Assembly (NCBI GenBank): GCA_963668595.1
Contig: OY764876.1
Span: 124,001-188,000, forward strand
Source: GWE2-42-39 sp963668595
GTDB lineage: Bacteria > Bacteroidota > Bacteroidia > Bacteroidales > Prolixibacteraceae
Reading direction: 5' to 3'
DNA length: 64,000 nucleotides
Every line of letters begins with the position of its first letter. Within the stretch, counting starts at the first letter, position 1. Shown one piece after another: positions 51,262-60,013 of the stretch. Made by a program: the position numbers and the translations under genes. The notes beneath the pieces were generated by a model that was not told where the DNA came from, made no database searches, and saw only the letters and a list, made by a program, of their open reading frames with translations.

Positions 51262-52230
51262 ATGGAAGAAAAAGAATTACTTCGCTACATACAAGGTCAA
51301 TCCCTATCTGATCGGGAAATCGAACTGATTTTGAACTGGATTGAGGCTTCGGCGGAAAATCGTACAAAATATAACGAACTGAAAAATTTGTGGGTGCTCA
51401 GCGGATTAAATGCTCCGGCGAAACAACCAGTAAGGAAGTTTTTCAACGAATCATCATCAAAAATTTTACGTCCTCAGTTTTTCCGAAATTGGTATAAATA
51501 TGCGGCTGTATTTGTAATGGCTTTTCTGACAGCTTACCTGACCTGGCAATGGGTAGCACACAATCAGCAGCAACAGTACGAAACGGCTTACAACGAAATT
51601 TATGTCCCCAAAGGAGAGAAATCGGTAATTACCTTGTACGACGGCACCAAAGTATGGCTGAACTCCGGTACACACCTGCGTTATCCTGTTGTATTTAGTT
51701 CTTCGTCACGAAATGTATATCTCGAAGGAGAAGCTTATTTTCATGTGAAAAAGTCGGCCGGAAAACCATTTTACGTTCATGCGGGTGAGCTTGATGTGAA
51801 AGTTCTAGGCACTTGCTTTAATGTATATGCATACGAAAACGAGTCATTTATTAGTACCACATTAGAAGAAGGTTTGGTTGAGATAAGTGCCGAAAAACAA
51901 AAAGAATCACAGCAAATCATGCCCGGACAACAATTCTTATATGAGAAATCCTCCGGGAAATCGGAACTGAAAAATGTTGATACCGATTTGTTTACCAGTT
52001 GGCGCGAAAGCCTTCTTCGTTTCGAGAATGCCAAACTATCTGATATTCTGAAAAAAATGGAACGTTGGTACGACGTAAAAATGAATATCCAGAATGGCAT
52101 TGATCTGAATGATTGCTATACAATTACAATAAAAACGGAAAGTTTAAAAGAAATGCTTGATGTATTGTCTATTACAGCAGATATAGATTATAAAATAGAA
52201 GCCGATGTTGTGACGATTTATAAACATTAA
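51262..52230 (+). CDS. FecR-family anti-sigma factor (PUL4)
   Basis: A 322-residue single-pass protein: sigma-binding N-terminus (EEKELLRYIQGQSLSDREIE at about 2-21, then a WI-x-AS helix), membrane helix at about 76-96 (YAAVFVMAFLTAYLTWQWV), and a periplasmic FecR domain at about 110-220 (SVITLYDGTKVWLNSGTHLRY, GEAYFHVKKSAGKPFYV, LGTCFNVYAYEN). The C-terminal receptor-contact segment is at about 245-322 (LSDILKKMERWYDVKMNI). It should control the sigma factor encoded directly upstream in response to the STN-type SusC downstream. Confidence 0.93.
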   Translation: MEEKELLRYIQGQSLSDREIELILNWIEASAENRTKYNELKNLWVLSGLNAPAKQPVRKFFNESSSKILRPQFFRNWYKYAAVFVMAFLTAYLTWQWVAHNQQQQYETAYNEIYVPKGEKSVITLYDGTKVWLNSGTHLRYPVVFSSSSRNVYLEGEAYFHVKKSAGKPFYVHAGELDVKVLGTCFNVYAYENESFISTTLEEGLVEISAEKQKESQQIMPGQQFLYEKSSGKSELKNVDTDLFTSWRESLLRFENAKLSDILKKMERWYDVKMNIQNGIDLNDCYTITIKTESLKEMLDVLSITADIDYKIEADVVTIYKH

Positions 52231-52231
52231 A

Positions 52232-52279
52232 AAAGGAAGGTGCAGCAACACCCTCCTTTACCTCATGCAGCAACATGAG
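52232..52279 (+). promoter_or_regulatory. Tandem hairpins with identical loops between fecR and susC of PUL4
   Basis: Hairpin 1: 11-base stem (52232-52242 with 52249-52259, one mismatch). Hairpin 2: 6-base perfect stem (52262-52267 with 52274-52279). Both enclose the same loop CAGCAA, within a repeated TGCAGCAACA. No T-run follows either. They start right after the fecR stop and lie about 60 bases before the susC ATG, as does the hairpin at 6191 in PUL1. Confidence 0.55.
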
Positions 52280-52335
52280 TTGTGTTATAAATACCTCAGC
52301 AAAGGATATGTATAACTTAAAAAGTGAACAAATTT

Positions 52336-55300
52336 ATGAAAAAAAAGTGGTTAAACGACAAGCCGCGTGGGCGGGCTCTGTTTAAATGTATTCGCATTAT
52401 GAAACTTACTTTATTTCTGTTACTGGTTGCATTGGTGCAGGTGAATGCCAAAGTGTATTCACAACAAACCAGACTGAATGTTTCGTACAAAAATGGTACG
52501 ATAAAAGAAATACTCCGAAGCATTGAAGATCAAACGGATTATTTCTTCATGTATAAAAATGAAGAAATAAATACCGATCGGAAAGTGAATATCGATTTGC
52601 AGGATCAATCGATTGAGCGGGTATTGAGTTTGCTTTTTGATAATTCGGGCGTTCGTTATGAAATTCGTAACCGGCAAATTATTCTGAAAAATATAGCCGG
52701 GAAAGATCCTCAGAAAATGCTCACAGTGCTAGGTAAAGTAACTGATTCGGCAGGAATGCCTTTGCCCGGAGTTGCTTTAATGGTGAAAGGCACAACCAAC
52801 GGAACAGTAACTTCTGTAGAAGGAAACTATCAGTTAGGCAACGTGCCTGAAAATGCGGTGTTGGTGTTTTCGTTTGTGGGAATGAAAACTGAAGAAATAG
52901 AATTGAAAGGACGTACCGTGGTGGACGTAACATTGAGCGACGAAACCATCGGGATTGATGAGGTGGTTGCAATTGGTTATGCCAATGCCCGGAAACAAGA
53001 CCTTTCTGGAGCTGTTTCAACAGTGAAAGTGGGCGATAGCAACAAGGGACGACCAACCAATTTGGCAACAATTCTTCAAGGTCAGATTACCGGTGTTTCT
53101 GTAACTTCCAGCGGAGACCCGACAGATTCGGAAAAAATCAGCATTCGTGGAAAAGGAAACAAAGATGGCGACGCCGTGCTATACGTAGTGGATGGTGTTC
53201 CCGGAGCTCCTTTCAACTCAGCTGACATCGAATCGGTAACTATTTTGAAAGATGCTGCTTCTTCGGCAATTTATGGTGCTCATGCCGGTTCCGGAGGGGT
53301 TATTTTAATTACTACCAAGCAGGCAAAAGAAGGTAAAATTGCTGTGGATGCCAATGCCTGGATGGGAGTACAACAAGCCTGGCGCTTGCCCGAAGTGCTT
53401 ACTGCCGACGAATATAATAAAGTGCGCAAAGATGCGGCTACAACAGCTGGCAAAACTGTTCCTTCGGTGTATGATCCGTCTGTTTTTCCGTATGGAAATG
53501 TAACACGTACCGACTGGTTGGACGAAATCTTCCGCATGGGAAAAATGCAGCATTACGATTTGACTCTGCGCGGCGGGACAAAAGAATTAAAAGCCCTTGC
53601 TTCGGTTAGTTACGACAATGTTGAGGGTACATTGATCAACACGTATAACGAAAAAATGACTACTCGTTTGCATGTCGATTTTATGCTGAACCAGTGGACA
53701 ACTGTGAAACAAAAACTGGTTTACGATTATTCAAACGGGAAAAGTAGTATTGGTGAAGGACATACCGGATCAATTTTTGCGGCAATGGCTTATCCGCGTT
53801 TTGCAACGGTATATGAGTACGATAAATCGGGTCAAATGCTTTACGATGATGCAGGAAAAGCCATGTACGGAGGAACCATTCCGCGTTGGGCATTAGCTGA
53901 AGGTTACAGCGTGGAGGCTGACTTGCGCAATCCGGTTGCAATGCTCGATAAAGTGCGTCAGTACAACCCAACTAACCGTTTGTTTTCGAACACCTCGCTC
54001 GAAATCAAGCCTATTCATGGTTTGACTCTGAAATCGGATTATTCAATGGACGTATTGAATCAAAGGAACGAATCGTTCCAGATGAAATTCCTCGAACCTG
54101 GACGTACTATTGATCAGAACTATCGTGGAATTGCCAATACTTTATACAAAAACTGGACCTGGGAAAACATTATTTCCTATTCAGCAACCCTGAATGAAAG
54201 ACATCAGCTTTCGTTGATGGGCGGTTTTACAATGAACAAACGCACCAGCCGTTATAACTGGACCGGAATGAGAGGCTACTCGTTTGAAGAAGAGCATTAT
54301 ACTACGTTCCTGAACGGTACTGATTGGACAACTGATAAACCACAGGAAGACATTTGGGAAGAATCATCCATTTCTTTGTTGGGAAGAGCTTCTTATTCGT
54401 ATGCCGATAAATATTTCCTCACGGGAAGTGTGCGTCGCGATGCTTCGTCGAAACTAAGTCCCGATAATAATTCAGATGTTTTCCCTTCTGTTTCAGGTGC
54501 ATGGAAATTATCGTCTGAATCGTTCATGAAAAATATTCAACAAGTAAGTTTTTTGAAATTACGTGCTAGCTGGGGACAGGTTGGTAACATCAATTCGGTA
54601 CGTCGTTTCATTTATGCGCCTCCTTACCAATTAACCGGCTGGCCGTTATTTTTAGGCGAAAATGGCGACAAACAGGCGTATGGCATTTATCAGCCAACGA
54701 TTCCTAATCCCGATTTGAAATGGGAACGTACCGAACAAACCAATATCGGGTTGGATTTTGGCTTCAATAAAAATACCATCAATCTTTCGGTCGATTATTT
54801 CAATAAACGTACGAAGGATTTGATTGAATCAATGCCGGTAGCATCCGTAGCCGGGGTAGCTTCTCCTCCTGAATTTAACGTGGGTGAAGTGAAAAACACC
54901 GGATGGGAATTCAACCTGTCAGTCAATAAAAAAGTAGGCGATTTTGAGTTGGCTGCATCCGGAAACTGTAGCTTCCTGAAAAATGAAGTGGTGAGTATCG
55001 GTGCAACAAAATTTATTTCGCACGGAAATAATGTTAACTCGCTTAATCCTTTGCAATCAACCGCTGGCCAACCCTGGTATTCGTATTATCTGATTGATGC
55101 AGTCGGAATTTTCCGTACGCAGGCTGAAATTGATAATTACACATGGACTGATCCGAAGAGCAATACTGTAAGTAGAATTCAGGCTTCGGCTAAACCTGGC
55201 GATTTGAAATTCCGTGATGCAAACAATGACGGAAAAATCAACGATGGCGACCGTCAGTACATGGGCGCTTACGATATGCCCGACTTTGCATACGGTTTGA

Positions 55301-55767
55301 ATTTGTCTGCAAAATGGAAAGGTCTTAGTGTTTCAATGGTTTTCCAGGGGGTAAAAGGTTTGAAAATCTTCAACGGAATAAAAGCAATGACTTACACCGG
55401 CGCAAAAGGATGGAATATGAGTTCGGATGTATTAAATTCATTTGATTATAATTCGAATTCAGATATTCCACGATTGGCCGTAGTGGAAGATCCAAACGGA
55501 AACTACTCGAAAGTGTCCGATTTCTTCCTCGACAAAGGCGATTACCTGCGTTTGAAAAACCTGAATATTGCTTATGCTATTCCGCAAAGTTTGCTTGCAC
55601 ACATTGGTTTTCCGCAGAGTGCTTGCAAAGTATATGTAAACGGAGAGAACCTGTTGACATTTACGAAATACAAAGGATTTGATCCGGAAGTGGGTAATCT
55701 GGGAATTGATGCCGGAAGGTATCCTGTGTCAAGAATGATTAGCCTGGGTCTTAATGTTACATTCTAA
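52336..55767 (+). CDS. SusC/RagA-like TonB-dependent receptor with STN domain (PUL4)
   Basis: An importer of 1143 residues from the ATG at 52336 (a GTG at 52324 is an alternative). Parts: basic N-terminal extension plus signal segment (about 1-43, KCIRIMKLTLFLLLVALVQV), STN domain (about 47-120, LNVSYKNGTIKEILRSIE), carboxypeptidase-regulatory-like domain (about 130-210, VLGKVTDSAGMPLPGVAL), plug (about 215-335, DEVVAIGYANARKQDLSGA, VLYVVDGVPG) and barrel ending LGLNVTF. It pairs with the SusD encoded 13 bases downstream and, through STN, with the FecR/sigma pair upstream. Confidence 0.95.
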   Translation: MKKKWLNDKPRGRALFKCIRIMKLTLFLLLVALVQVNAKVYSQQTRLNVSYKNGTIKEILRSIEDQTDYFFMYKNEEINTDRKVNIDLQDQSIERVLSLLFDNSGVRYEIRNRQIILKNIAGKDPQKMLTVLGKVTDSAGMPLPGVALMVKGTTNGTVTSVEGNYQLGNVPENAVLVFSFVGMKTEEIELKGRTVVDVTLSDETIGIDEVVAIGYANARKQDLSGAVSTVKVGDSNKGRPTNLATILQGQITGVSVTSSGDPTDSEKISIRGKGNKDGDAVLYVVDGVPGAPFNSADIESVTILKDAASSAIYGAHAGSGGVILITTKQAKEGKIAVDANAWMGVQQAWRLPEVLTADEYNKVRKDAATTAGKTVPSVYDPSVFPYGNVTRTDWLDEIFRMGKMQHYDLTLRGGTKELKALASVSYDNVEGTLINTYNEKMTTRLHVDFMLNQWTTVKQKLVYDYSNGKSSIGEGHTGSIFAAMAYPRFATVYEYDKSGQMLYDDAGKAMYGGTIPRWALAEGYSVEADLRNPVAMLDKVRQYNPTNRLFSNTSLEIKPIHGLTLKSDYSMDVLNQRNESFQMKFLEPGRTIDQNYRGIANTLYKNWTWENIISYSATLNERHQLSLMGGFTMNKRTSRYNWTGMRGYSFEEEHYTTFLNGTDWTTDKPQEDIWEESSISLLGRASYSYADKYFLTGSVRRDASSKLSPDNNSDVFPSVSGAWKLSSESFMKNIQQVSFLKLRASWGQVGNINSVRRFIYAPPYQLTGWPLFLGENGDKQAYGIYQPTIPNPDLKWERTEQTNIGLDFGFNKNTINLSVDYFNKRTKDLIESMPVASVAGVASPPEFNVGEVKNTGWEFNLSVNKKVGDFELAASGNCSFLKNEVVSIGATKFISHGNNVNSLNPLQSTAGQPWYSYYLIDAVGIFRTQAEIDNYTWTDPKSNTVSRIQASAKPGDLKFRDANNDGKINDGDRQYMGAYDMPDFAYGLNLSAKWKGLSVSMVFQGVKGLKIFNGIKAMTYTGAKGWNMSSDVLNSFDYNSNSDIPRLAVVEDPNGNYSKVSDFFLDKGDYLRLKNLNIAYAIPQSLLAHIGFPQSACKVYVNGENLLTFTKYKGFDPEVGNLGIDAGRYPVSRMISLGLNVTF

Positions 55768-55780
55768 AAAGCATGATGAG

Positions 55781-57352
55781 ATGAAAAAAAGATTTTTATA
55801 TATCAGTGTTTTAGCGTCAGCTCTTTTATTTACTTCCTGCGATAATTTCCTGGAATTTGAGCCATACGGACAACCGAACCAATTGACCAACATGACCGAT
55901 GGACAGGCGATGCAATCGGTGTATTCGCTGTTTTACTGGCAATACCGCGAAGGTACTTCTGGCCGTGGTTTTATGTGGTTTGAAAACTGTAGCGATAACC
56001 TGATTACTGGTCGTACTCAGGCTGAAGCTCAGAATATTAAAAACTTTGTTGATAATGGATCAAGTGGTCGTGATGTGCGCGACAACTGGCCGCGTATGTA
56101 CGAAACCATCAAGTATGCGAACGAATTGATTAAATCGGCACCGGGAGCAACAAAACTTTCTGATAAAGTGCGTAACAATGTATTGGGACATGCTTATTTT
56201 ATGCGGGCTTTTGCCTATTTGTGGTTGGCTCCCTGGTATGGCGACAACGGCCCCAATGGTGGAATTCCGATTGTAACCGAAAACACATCGTTGGATGAAA
56301 TTGATGTGCCACGCCCTGCTTCGGTACTCGAAAACTATGAAATGATTATTTCTGACTTACAAAAAGCTTCTGACTTATTGCCTTGGTTTGATGAAATACC
56401 AAAAAGCGATTGGGGTTTGATGCACAAAACAGCGGCTTGGTCGTTAATGGCTCGCGCTGCGCTCTATGCTGCTCAGTATGATAACTCGTATTACGCTAAA
56501 GTGGTTGAATATACTGATCGTGTTATCAATTCGGGAAAACATGCATTAGTGCCGAATTATGCTGATGTTTTTGCAGTAAAAAGCAACTGGAGTCCGGAAT
56601 ATATCATGAGCATTACCAGTACCGAAGTGGATGGTTCGAAACTGCCGGGAGTTATCTTCCAGAATGGTGGTTTCGGGTACTACAATACCTGGGGATATTT
56701 TCAGCCAACACTTGAATTGTACAAGGCTTTCGAGCCGGGCGACAAACGTTTGAAAGCAACCATTGCTGCACCGGGCGACACACTGCAATTTATCGGAAAA
56801 CAGATTGTTTGGGCAGTGAATCCATCCTCGGTTTCAAGTCCTTCAGCAATGACTTTCTGTAAATATCTGGAACCATTTAAAGCTGCCGATTGCGTGGGCA
56901 AAACCGTGAATCCGAACAGTGATAATGGTACAACAGATCTGAACATTCCGTTGGTGCGTTATTCTGATGTGTTGCTGATGAAAGCCGAAGCGCTCATCTG
57001 GCAAGGTAAAAATGGCGATGCTCCACTGAATCAGGTGCGCGTTCGTGCCGGACTGGCTCCCAAAACAAATGCAACCAAAGCTGATTTGAAAAACGAACGC
57101 CGTTGCGAATTTGCTCTCGAATTTGGCGTATTTCGTCATCTTGACCTGGTACGCTGGGGCGATGCAAAAACTGTTTATGCTCAGCCATTGCATGGTTATA
57201 AAGTTACTTTGGCCGACGGCAAAGTATCGAAACTTGATGAAATTGAAGTATGGGGAGCTCGTACTTTCGATCCCAATAAAAATCATGTATTTCCTATTCC
57301 TACCCGTGAAATTGCCAAAGGTGTGAACCTGAAACAAAATCAGGGATATTAA
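55781..57352 (+). CDS. SusD/RagB-like outer-membrane lipoprotein (PUL4)
   Basis: A 523-residue SusD homologue (Cys20 in LFTSC). Landmarks: GHAYFMRAFAYLWLAPWYGDNG (split in the helical N-terminal region), GLMHKTAAWSLMARAALYAAQ, YSDVLLMKAEALIWQG, NQVRVRAGLAP and ERRCEFALEFGVFRHLDLVRW, with the usual LKQNQGY end. An in-frame ATG at 55754 overlaps the end of susC, but the ATG at 55781 begins the lipoprotein signal directly. A terminator follows at 57364, before the enzyme genes. Confidence 0.93.
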   Translation: MKKRFLYISVLASALLFTSCDNFLEFEPYGQPNQLTNMTDGQAMQSVYSLFYWQYREGTSGRGFMWFENCSDNLITGRTQAEAQNIKNFVDNGSSGRDVRDNWPRMYETIKYANELIKSAPGATKLSDKVRNNVLGHAYFMRAFAYLWLAPWYGDNGPNGGIPIVTENTSLDEIDVPRPASVLENYEMIISDLQKASDLLPWFDEIPKSDWGLMHKTAAWSLMARAALYAAQYDNSYYAKVVEYTDRVINSGKHALVPNYADVFAVKSNWSPEYIMSITSTEVDGSKLPGVIFQNGGFGYYNTWGYFQPTLELYKAFEPGDKRLKATIAAPGDTLQFIGKQIVWAVNPSSVSSPSAMTFCKYLEPFKAADCVGKTVNPNSDNGTTDLNIPLVRYSDVLLMKAEALIWQGKNGDAPLNQVRVRAGLAPKTNATKADLKNERRCEFALEFGVFRHLDLVRWGDAKTVYAQPLHGYKVTLADGKVSKLDEIEVWGARTFDPNKNHVFPIPTREIAKGVNLKQNQGY

Positions 57353-57363
57353 AAAGTAATTAA

Positions 57364-57404
57364 AAGAAGCAGGAGCTGTTTTCAGTCTCTTGCTTCTTTT
57401 TTAT
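57364..57404 (+). terminator. Intrinsic terminator after PUL4 susD
   Basis: A 12-base stem (57364-57375 with 57387-57398, one G-U pair), eleven-base loop and a T-run. The next gene begins almost immediately (57410), so partial read-through into the enzyme genes is likely. Confidence 0.82.
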
Positions 57405-57409
57405 TTTTA

Positions 57410-58210
57410 ATGAGAAAAAACAGAGCCATGTATCGATTGATTTTTATTGTTTGCAGTTTTTTGATTTGTTGCAGTGTAGCAAGAGCGCAGGTTTCATGTT
57501 TAAGTGCTCATTCTCACAACGATTACGAACAGGAAAAGCCATTTATTACTGCATACGAAGCTGGATTTGGCTCTATTGAAGCAGATATTTGGGTTCGAAA
57601 CGGACAGCTTTATGTGGCTCACGATCAGAATAAAATAGATCTTTCGCTGACTCTTGAGAAAATGTACATTGCTCCGATTGTTGAGCGATTTAGAGCAAAT
57701 AACGGGCGAGCATGGAAAAACAGCGAGGGCACATTTCAGTTGCTGATTGACTTAAAATCGCCTGCCGAACCGACATTGAAAATTTTGGCAGAGCAATTGG
57801 CTCGTTATCCTGAAATTTTCAATCCTGAAGTAAATCCATTTGCTGTGCGTATTGCAATTTCGGGCAACCGCCCGGAACCGGCTGATTGGTCCAATTATCC
57901 GAATTTCATTTGTTTTGATGGAGAACTGAATCGCTCGTATGAGGCGGATCAGCTTGAGCGCATTCTTTTATTCAGCGATAACCTGAAAAATCACACTTCG
58001 TGGCGAGGAGAAGGCGGATTGCCAGAACCCGACCGTCAGCGTTTGTTGCAGACTATTGAGTCGGTACATCGGATGGGCAAGAAAATTCGTTTCTGGAATG
58101 CTCCGGATACACCTCTGGCATGGAAAACATTTAAAGATCTTCGGGTTGATGTGATTAATACGGACCATATTCAGGCTTTGAAGAATTTTTTGGATTCTTC
58201 GTCAAACTAA
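57410..58210 (+). CDS. Exported GDPD/PI-PLC-like phosphodiesterase
   Basis: A 266-residue protein with a signal peptide (about 1-26, CCSVARAQ). The start of the mature protein, SAHSHNDYEQEKPF (32-45) with His34 and His36, then SIEADIW (Glu57, Asp59) and VAHD (His71), is the catalytic pattern of PI-PLC-like/glycerophosphodiester phosphodiesterase barrels (AIM6-like group). Predicted to hydrolyse a phosphodiester; substrate unknown. Inside a mannosidase PUL it might release phosphate-linked mannose or glycerol/inositol groups, which is inference. ATGs at 57410 and 57428 are both usable. Confidence 0.78.
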   Translation: MRKNRAMYRLIFIVCSFLICCSVARAQVSCLSAHSHNDYEQEKPFITAYEAGFGSIEADIWVRNGQLYVAHDQNKIDLSLTLEKMYIAPIVERFRANNGRAWKNSEGTFQLLIDLKSPAEPTLKILAEQLARYPEIFNPEVNPFAVRIAISGNRPEPADWSNYPNFICFDGELNRSYEADQLERILLFSDNLKNHTSWRGEGGLPEPDRQRLLQTIESVHRMGKKIRFWNAPDTPLAWKTFKDLRVDVINTDHIQALKNFLDSSSN

Positions 58211-58269
58211 AACGAAACAAAACCAACACAGCCGCGGGGATGCCCGGGTTGACAAATAAACACGAACTT

Positions 58270-59907
58270 ATGAATTCGCGACGTAATTTTTTCCGCAACG
58301 CAGCTTTGCTGGCCGGTGCAACTACTTTGCCATTGCCCAAAGTAATGGCCGAAAATGAAGTGGTACAAACTTCAGCCACAACAACCGGGAAATTACCCTA
58401 CAAAAATACTTACGTAAAGAATGTTTTCGTCGCTGAAAACGAATTCAGAAATGCGGTAGCGCAAATCATTCCGGCACCTGCCTTCGAGCAGGTCCGTGAA
58501 CAATTACCTCTTCCATTCTGGAAAGGAAATCAAACAGCAATTGACATGTATTGGAAAGTCTGGGAACTGGCTTTTCGCAATATAAAAAATCCGGCACCTG
58601 AGTCGGGTTTTATCACTTCCTACATTGATACGGCATACAATGGCAATATTTTTATGTGGGATTCTAATTTTATTACTTTGTTTGCCCGCTACGGATCACG
58701 GGTATATCCGTTTCAGAAAACGCTGGATAATTTTTATGCCAAGCAACATCCCGATGGTTTTATCTGCCGCGAGATTTGGGGAACAAGCGGCGAAGATTGT
58801 TTTCATCGTTACGATCCGACCAGCACCGGACCAAATTTGATACCATGGAGCGAAATGGAATATTTTCAGCATTTTGGCGAATGGGAGCGCATTCATAAAA
58901 TATTTCCGGTACTAAGTGCTTACTATCAGTGGCTGAAACAAAATCGTACCTGGCAGGATGGCTCGTATTGGTCGAGCGGTTGGGGTACCGGAATGGACAA
59001 TCAGCCTCGTGTACAACGAAATTATAACCCAATTTTTTCACACGGTCACATGACCTGGCTTGATACCTGCTTGCAGCAACTTTTTATTGGTAAAATATTG
59101 GTCGATTTTGGCTTTTATGTCGAACGCTGGCAGGAGATTGAAGATATTGAAGAAGAGCAAAAAATGCTGAAAAAACTTATCAGAGAAAAACTTTGGGATG
59201 CAAAATCAGCATTTTTTTACGATAAATATGCCGACGGAAGTTTAGGTACACTAAAAAGTATTGGTGCATATTGGGCATTATGGAATGATCTGCTCTCGCC
59301 CGAAGAACTCAAATCGTTTGTGGCTCATTTGTTTGATCAGGAAACATTTTTCCGTACTCATCCGGTGCCTTCTATTCCTGCCAATCACGAGAAATATCAG
59401 GAGGATGGCCGCTACTGGCAAGGAGGGGTTTGGGCTCCAACCAACTACATGATTATTCGTGGTCTTCAGCGAAATGGCTTTCATTCCGAAGCATTCAAAT
59501 TAGCGAAAAAGCATCACGAACAGGTAGGAGAGGTGTTCAAAAAAACAAATACATTTTGGGAATATTACGCACCCGAATCGGCAGAACCGGGATTGCTGGC
59601 CCGTCCTGATTTTGTAGGCTGGACAGGCTTGGTGCCTGTTGCTGTTCTTTTTGAATCGATTTTTGGTATTCAGGTAAATTACATAAAAAAAACCTTGAGT
59701 TGGCATGTGAATCTGACCGAAGAGCACGGTATTGATCGTTACCCGATTGGCCCTGAAGGTATGCTTTCGTTGAAATGTCAGGCACGTGGTTCAGCGAAGC
59801 AAAAGCCTGCTTTGGAAATAAAATCGGACATGGAGTTGAAGCTGTTACTTAGCTGGGACGGTGGTTCGGATACGGTTATGCTACATCCGGGTATCAACAA
59901 TATATAA
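58270..59907 (+). CDS. GH63/clan G-like (alpha/alpha)6 glycosidase with Tat signal
   Basis: A 545-residue enzyme with a twin-arginine signal (NSRRNFFRNAALLAGA at 2-17), so it is probably exported folded. The catalytic toroid resembles GH63/mannosylglycerate-hydrolase-like proteins: FMWDSNFITLFARYG (128-142), GWGTGMDNQPR with likely acid Asp243, YWQGGVWAPTNYMIIRGL (382-399), and NTFWEYYAP with likely base Glu431, then DFVGWTGLVPVA. Family members hydrolyse alpha-glucosides or alpha-mannosides. Its neighbours (GH92, phosphodiesterase, phosphatase) favour mannose-containing glycans. The ATG at 58240 opens the frame 10 codons earlier, but 58270 puts the twin arginine at the N-terminus. Confidence 0.78.
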   Translation: MNSRRNFFRNAALLAGATTLPLPKVMAENEVVQTSATTTGKLPYKNTYVKNVFVAENEFRNAVAQIIPAPAFEQVREQLPLPFWKGNQTAIDMYWKVWELAFRNIKNPAPESGFITSYIDTAYNGNIFMWDSNFITLFARYGSRVYPFQKTLDNFYAKQHPDGFICREIWGTSGEDCFHRYDPTSTGPNLIPWSEMEYFQHFGEWERIHKIFPVLSAYYQWLKQNRTWQDGSYWSSGWGTGMDNQPRVQRNYNPIFSHGHMTWLDTCLQQLFIGKILVDFGFYVERWQEIEDIEEEQKMLKKLIREKLWDAKSAFFYDKYADGSLGTLKSIGAYWALWNDLLSPEELKSFVAHLFDQETFFRTHPVPSIPANHEKYQEDGRYWQGGVWAPTNYMIIRGLQRNGFHSEAFKLAKKHHEQVGEVFKKTNTFWEYYAPESAEPGLLARPDFVGWTGLVPVAVLFESIFGIQVNYIKKTLSWHVNLTEEHGIDRYPIGPEGMLSLKCQARGSAKQKPALEIKSDMELKLLLSWDGGSDTVMLHPGINNI

Positions 59908-59963
59908 TTCGAAGAAAAAAACATTTAAGTAATCCGAATAATATATTGTCGCATTGATTATCC

Positions 59964-60006
59964 GTAAATCGGCAAATTGTAAATAGTAAATTATTTAATA
60001 GTAAAT
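59964..60006 (+). repeat. Four direct GTAAAT repeats upstream of GH92 gene
   Basis: GTAAAT begins at 59964, 59979, 59986 and 60001, so the spacings are 15, 7 and 15 bases. The last three include two copies of AATAGTAAAT. They end 8 bases before the GH92 ATG in AT-rich DNA, so they may be chance or a binding region. Confidence 0.3.
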
Positions 60007-60013
60007 ACTTATC

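Noticed and set aside
59964..60006. GTAAAT repeats considered as a CRISPR-like array
   Set aside because: Units are six bases with 1-9 base gaps; no CRISPR repeat or cas genes anywhere in the window.
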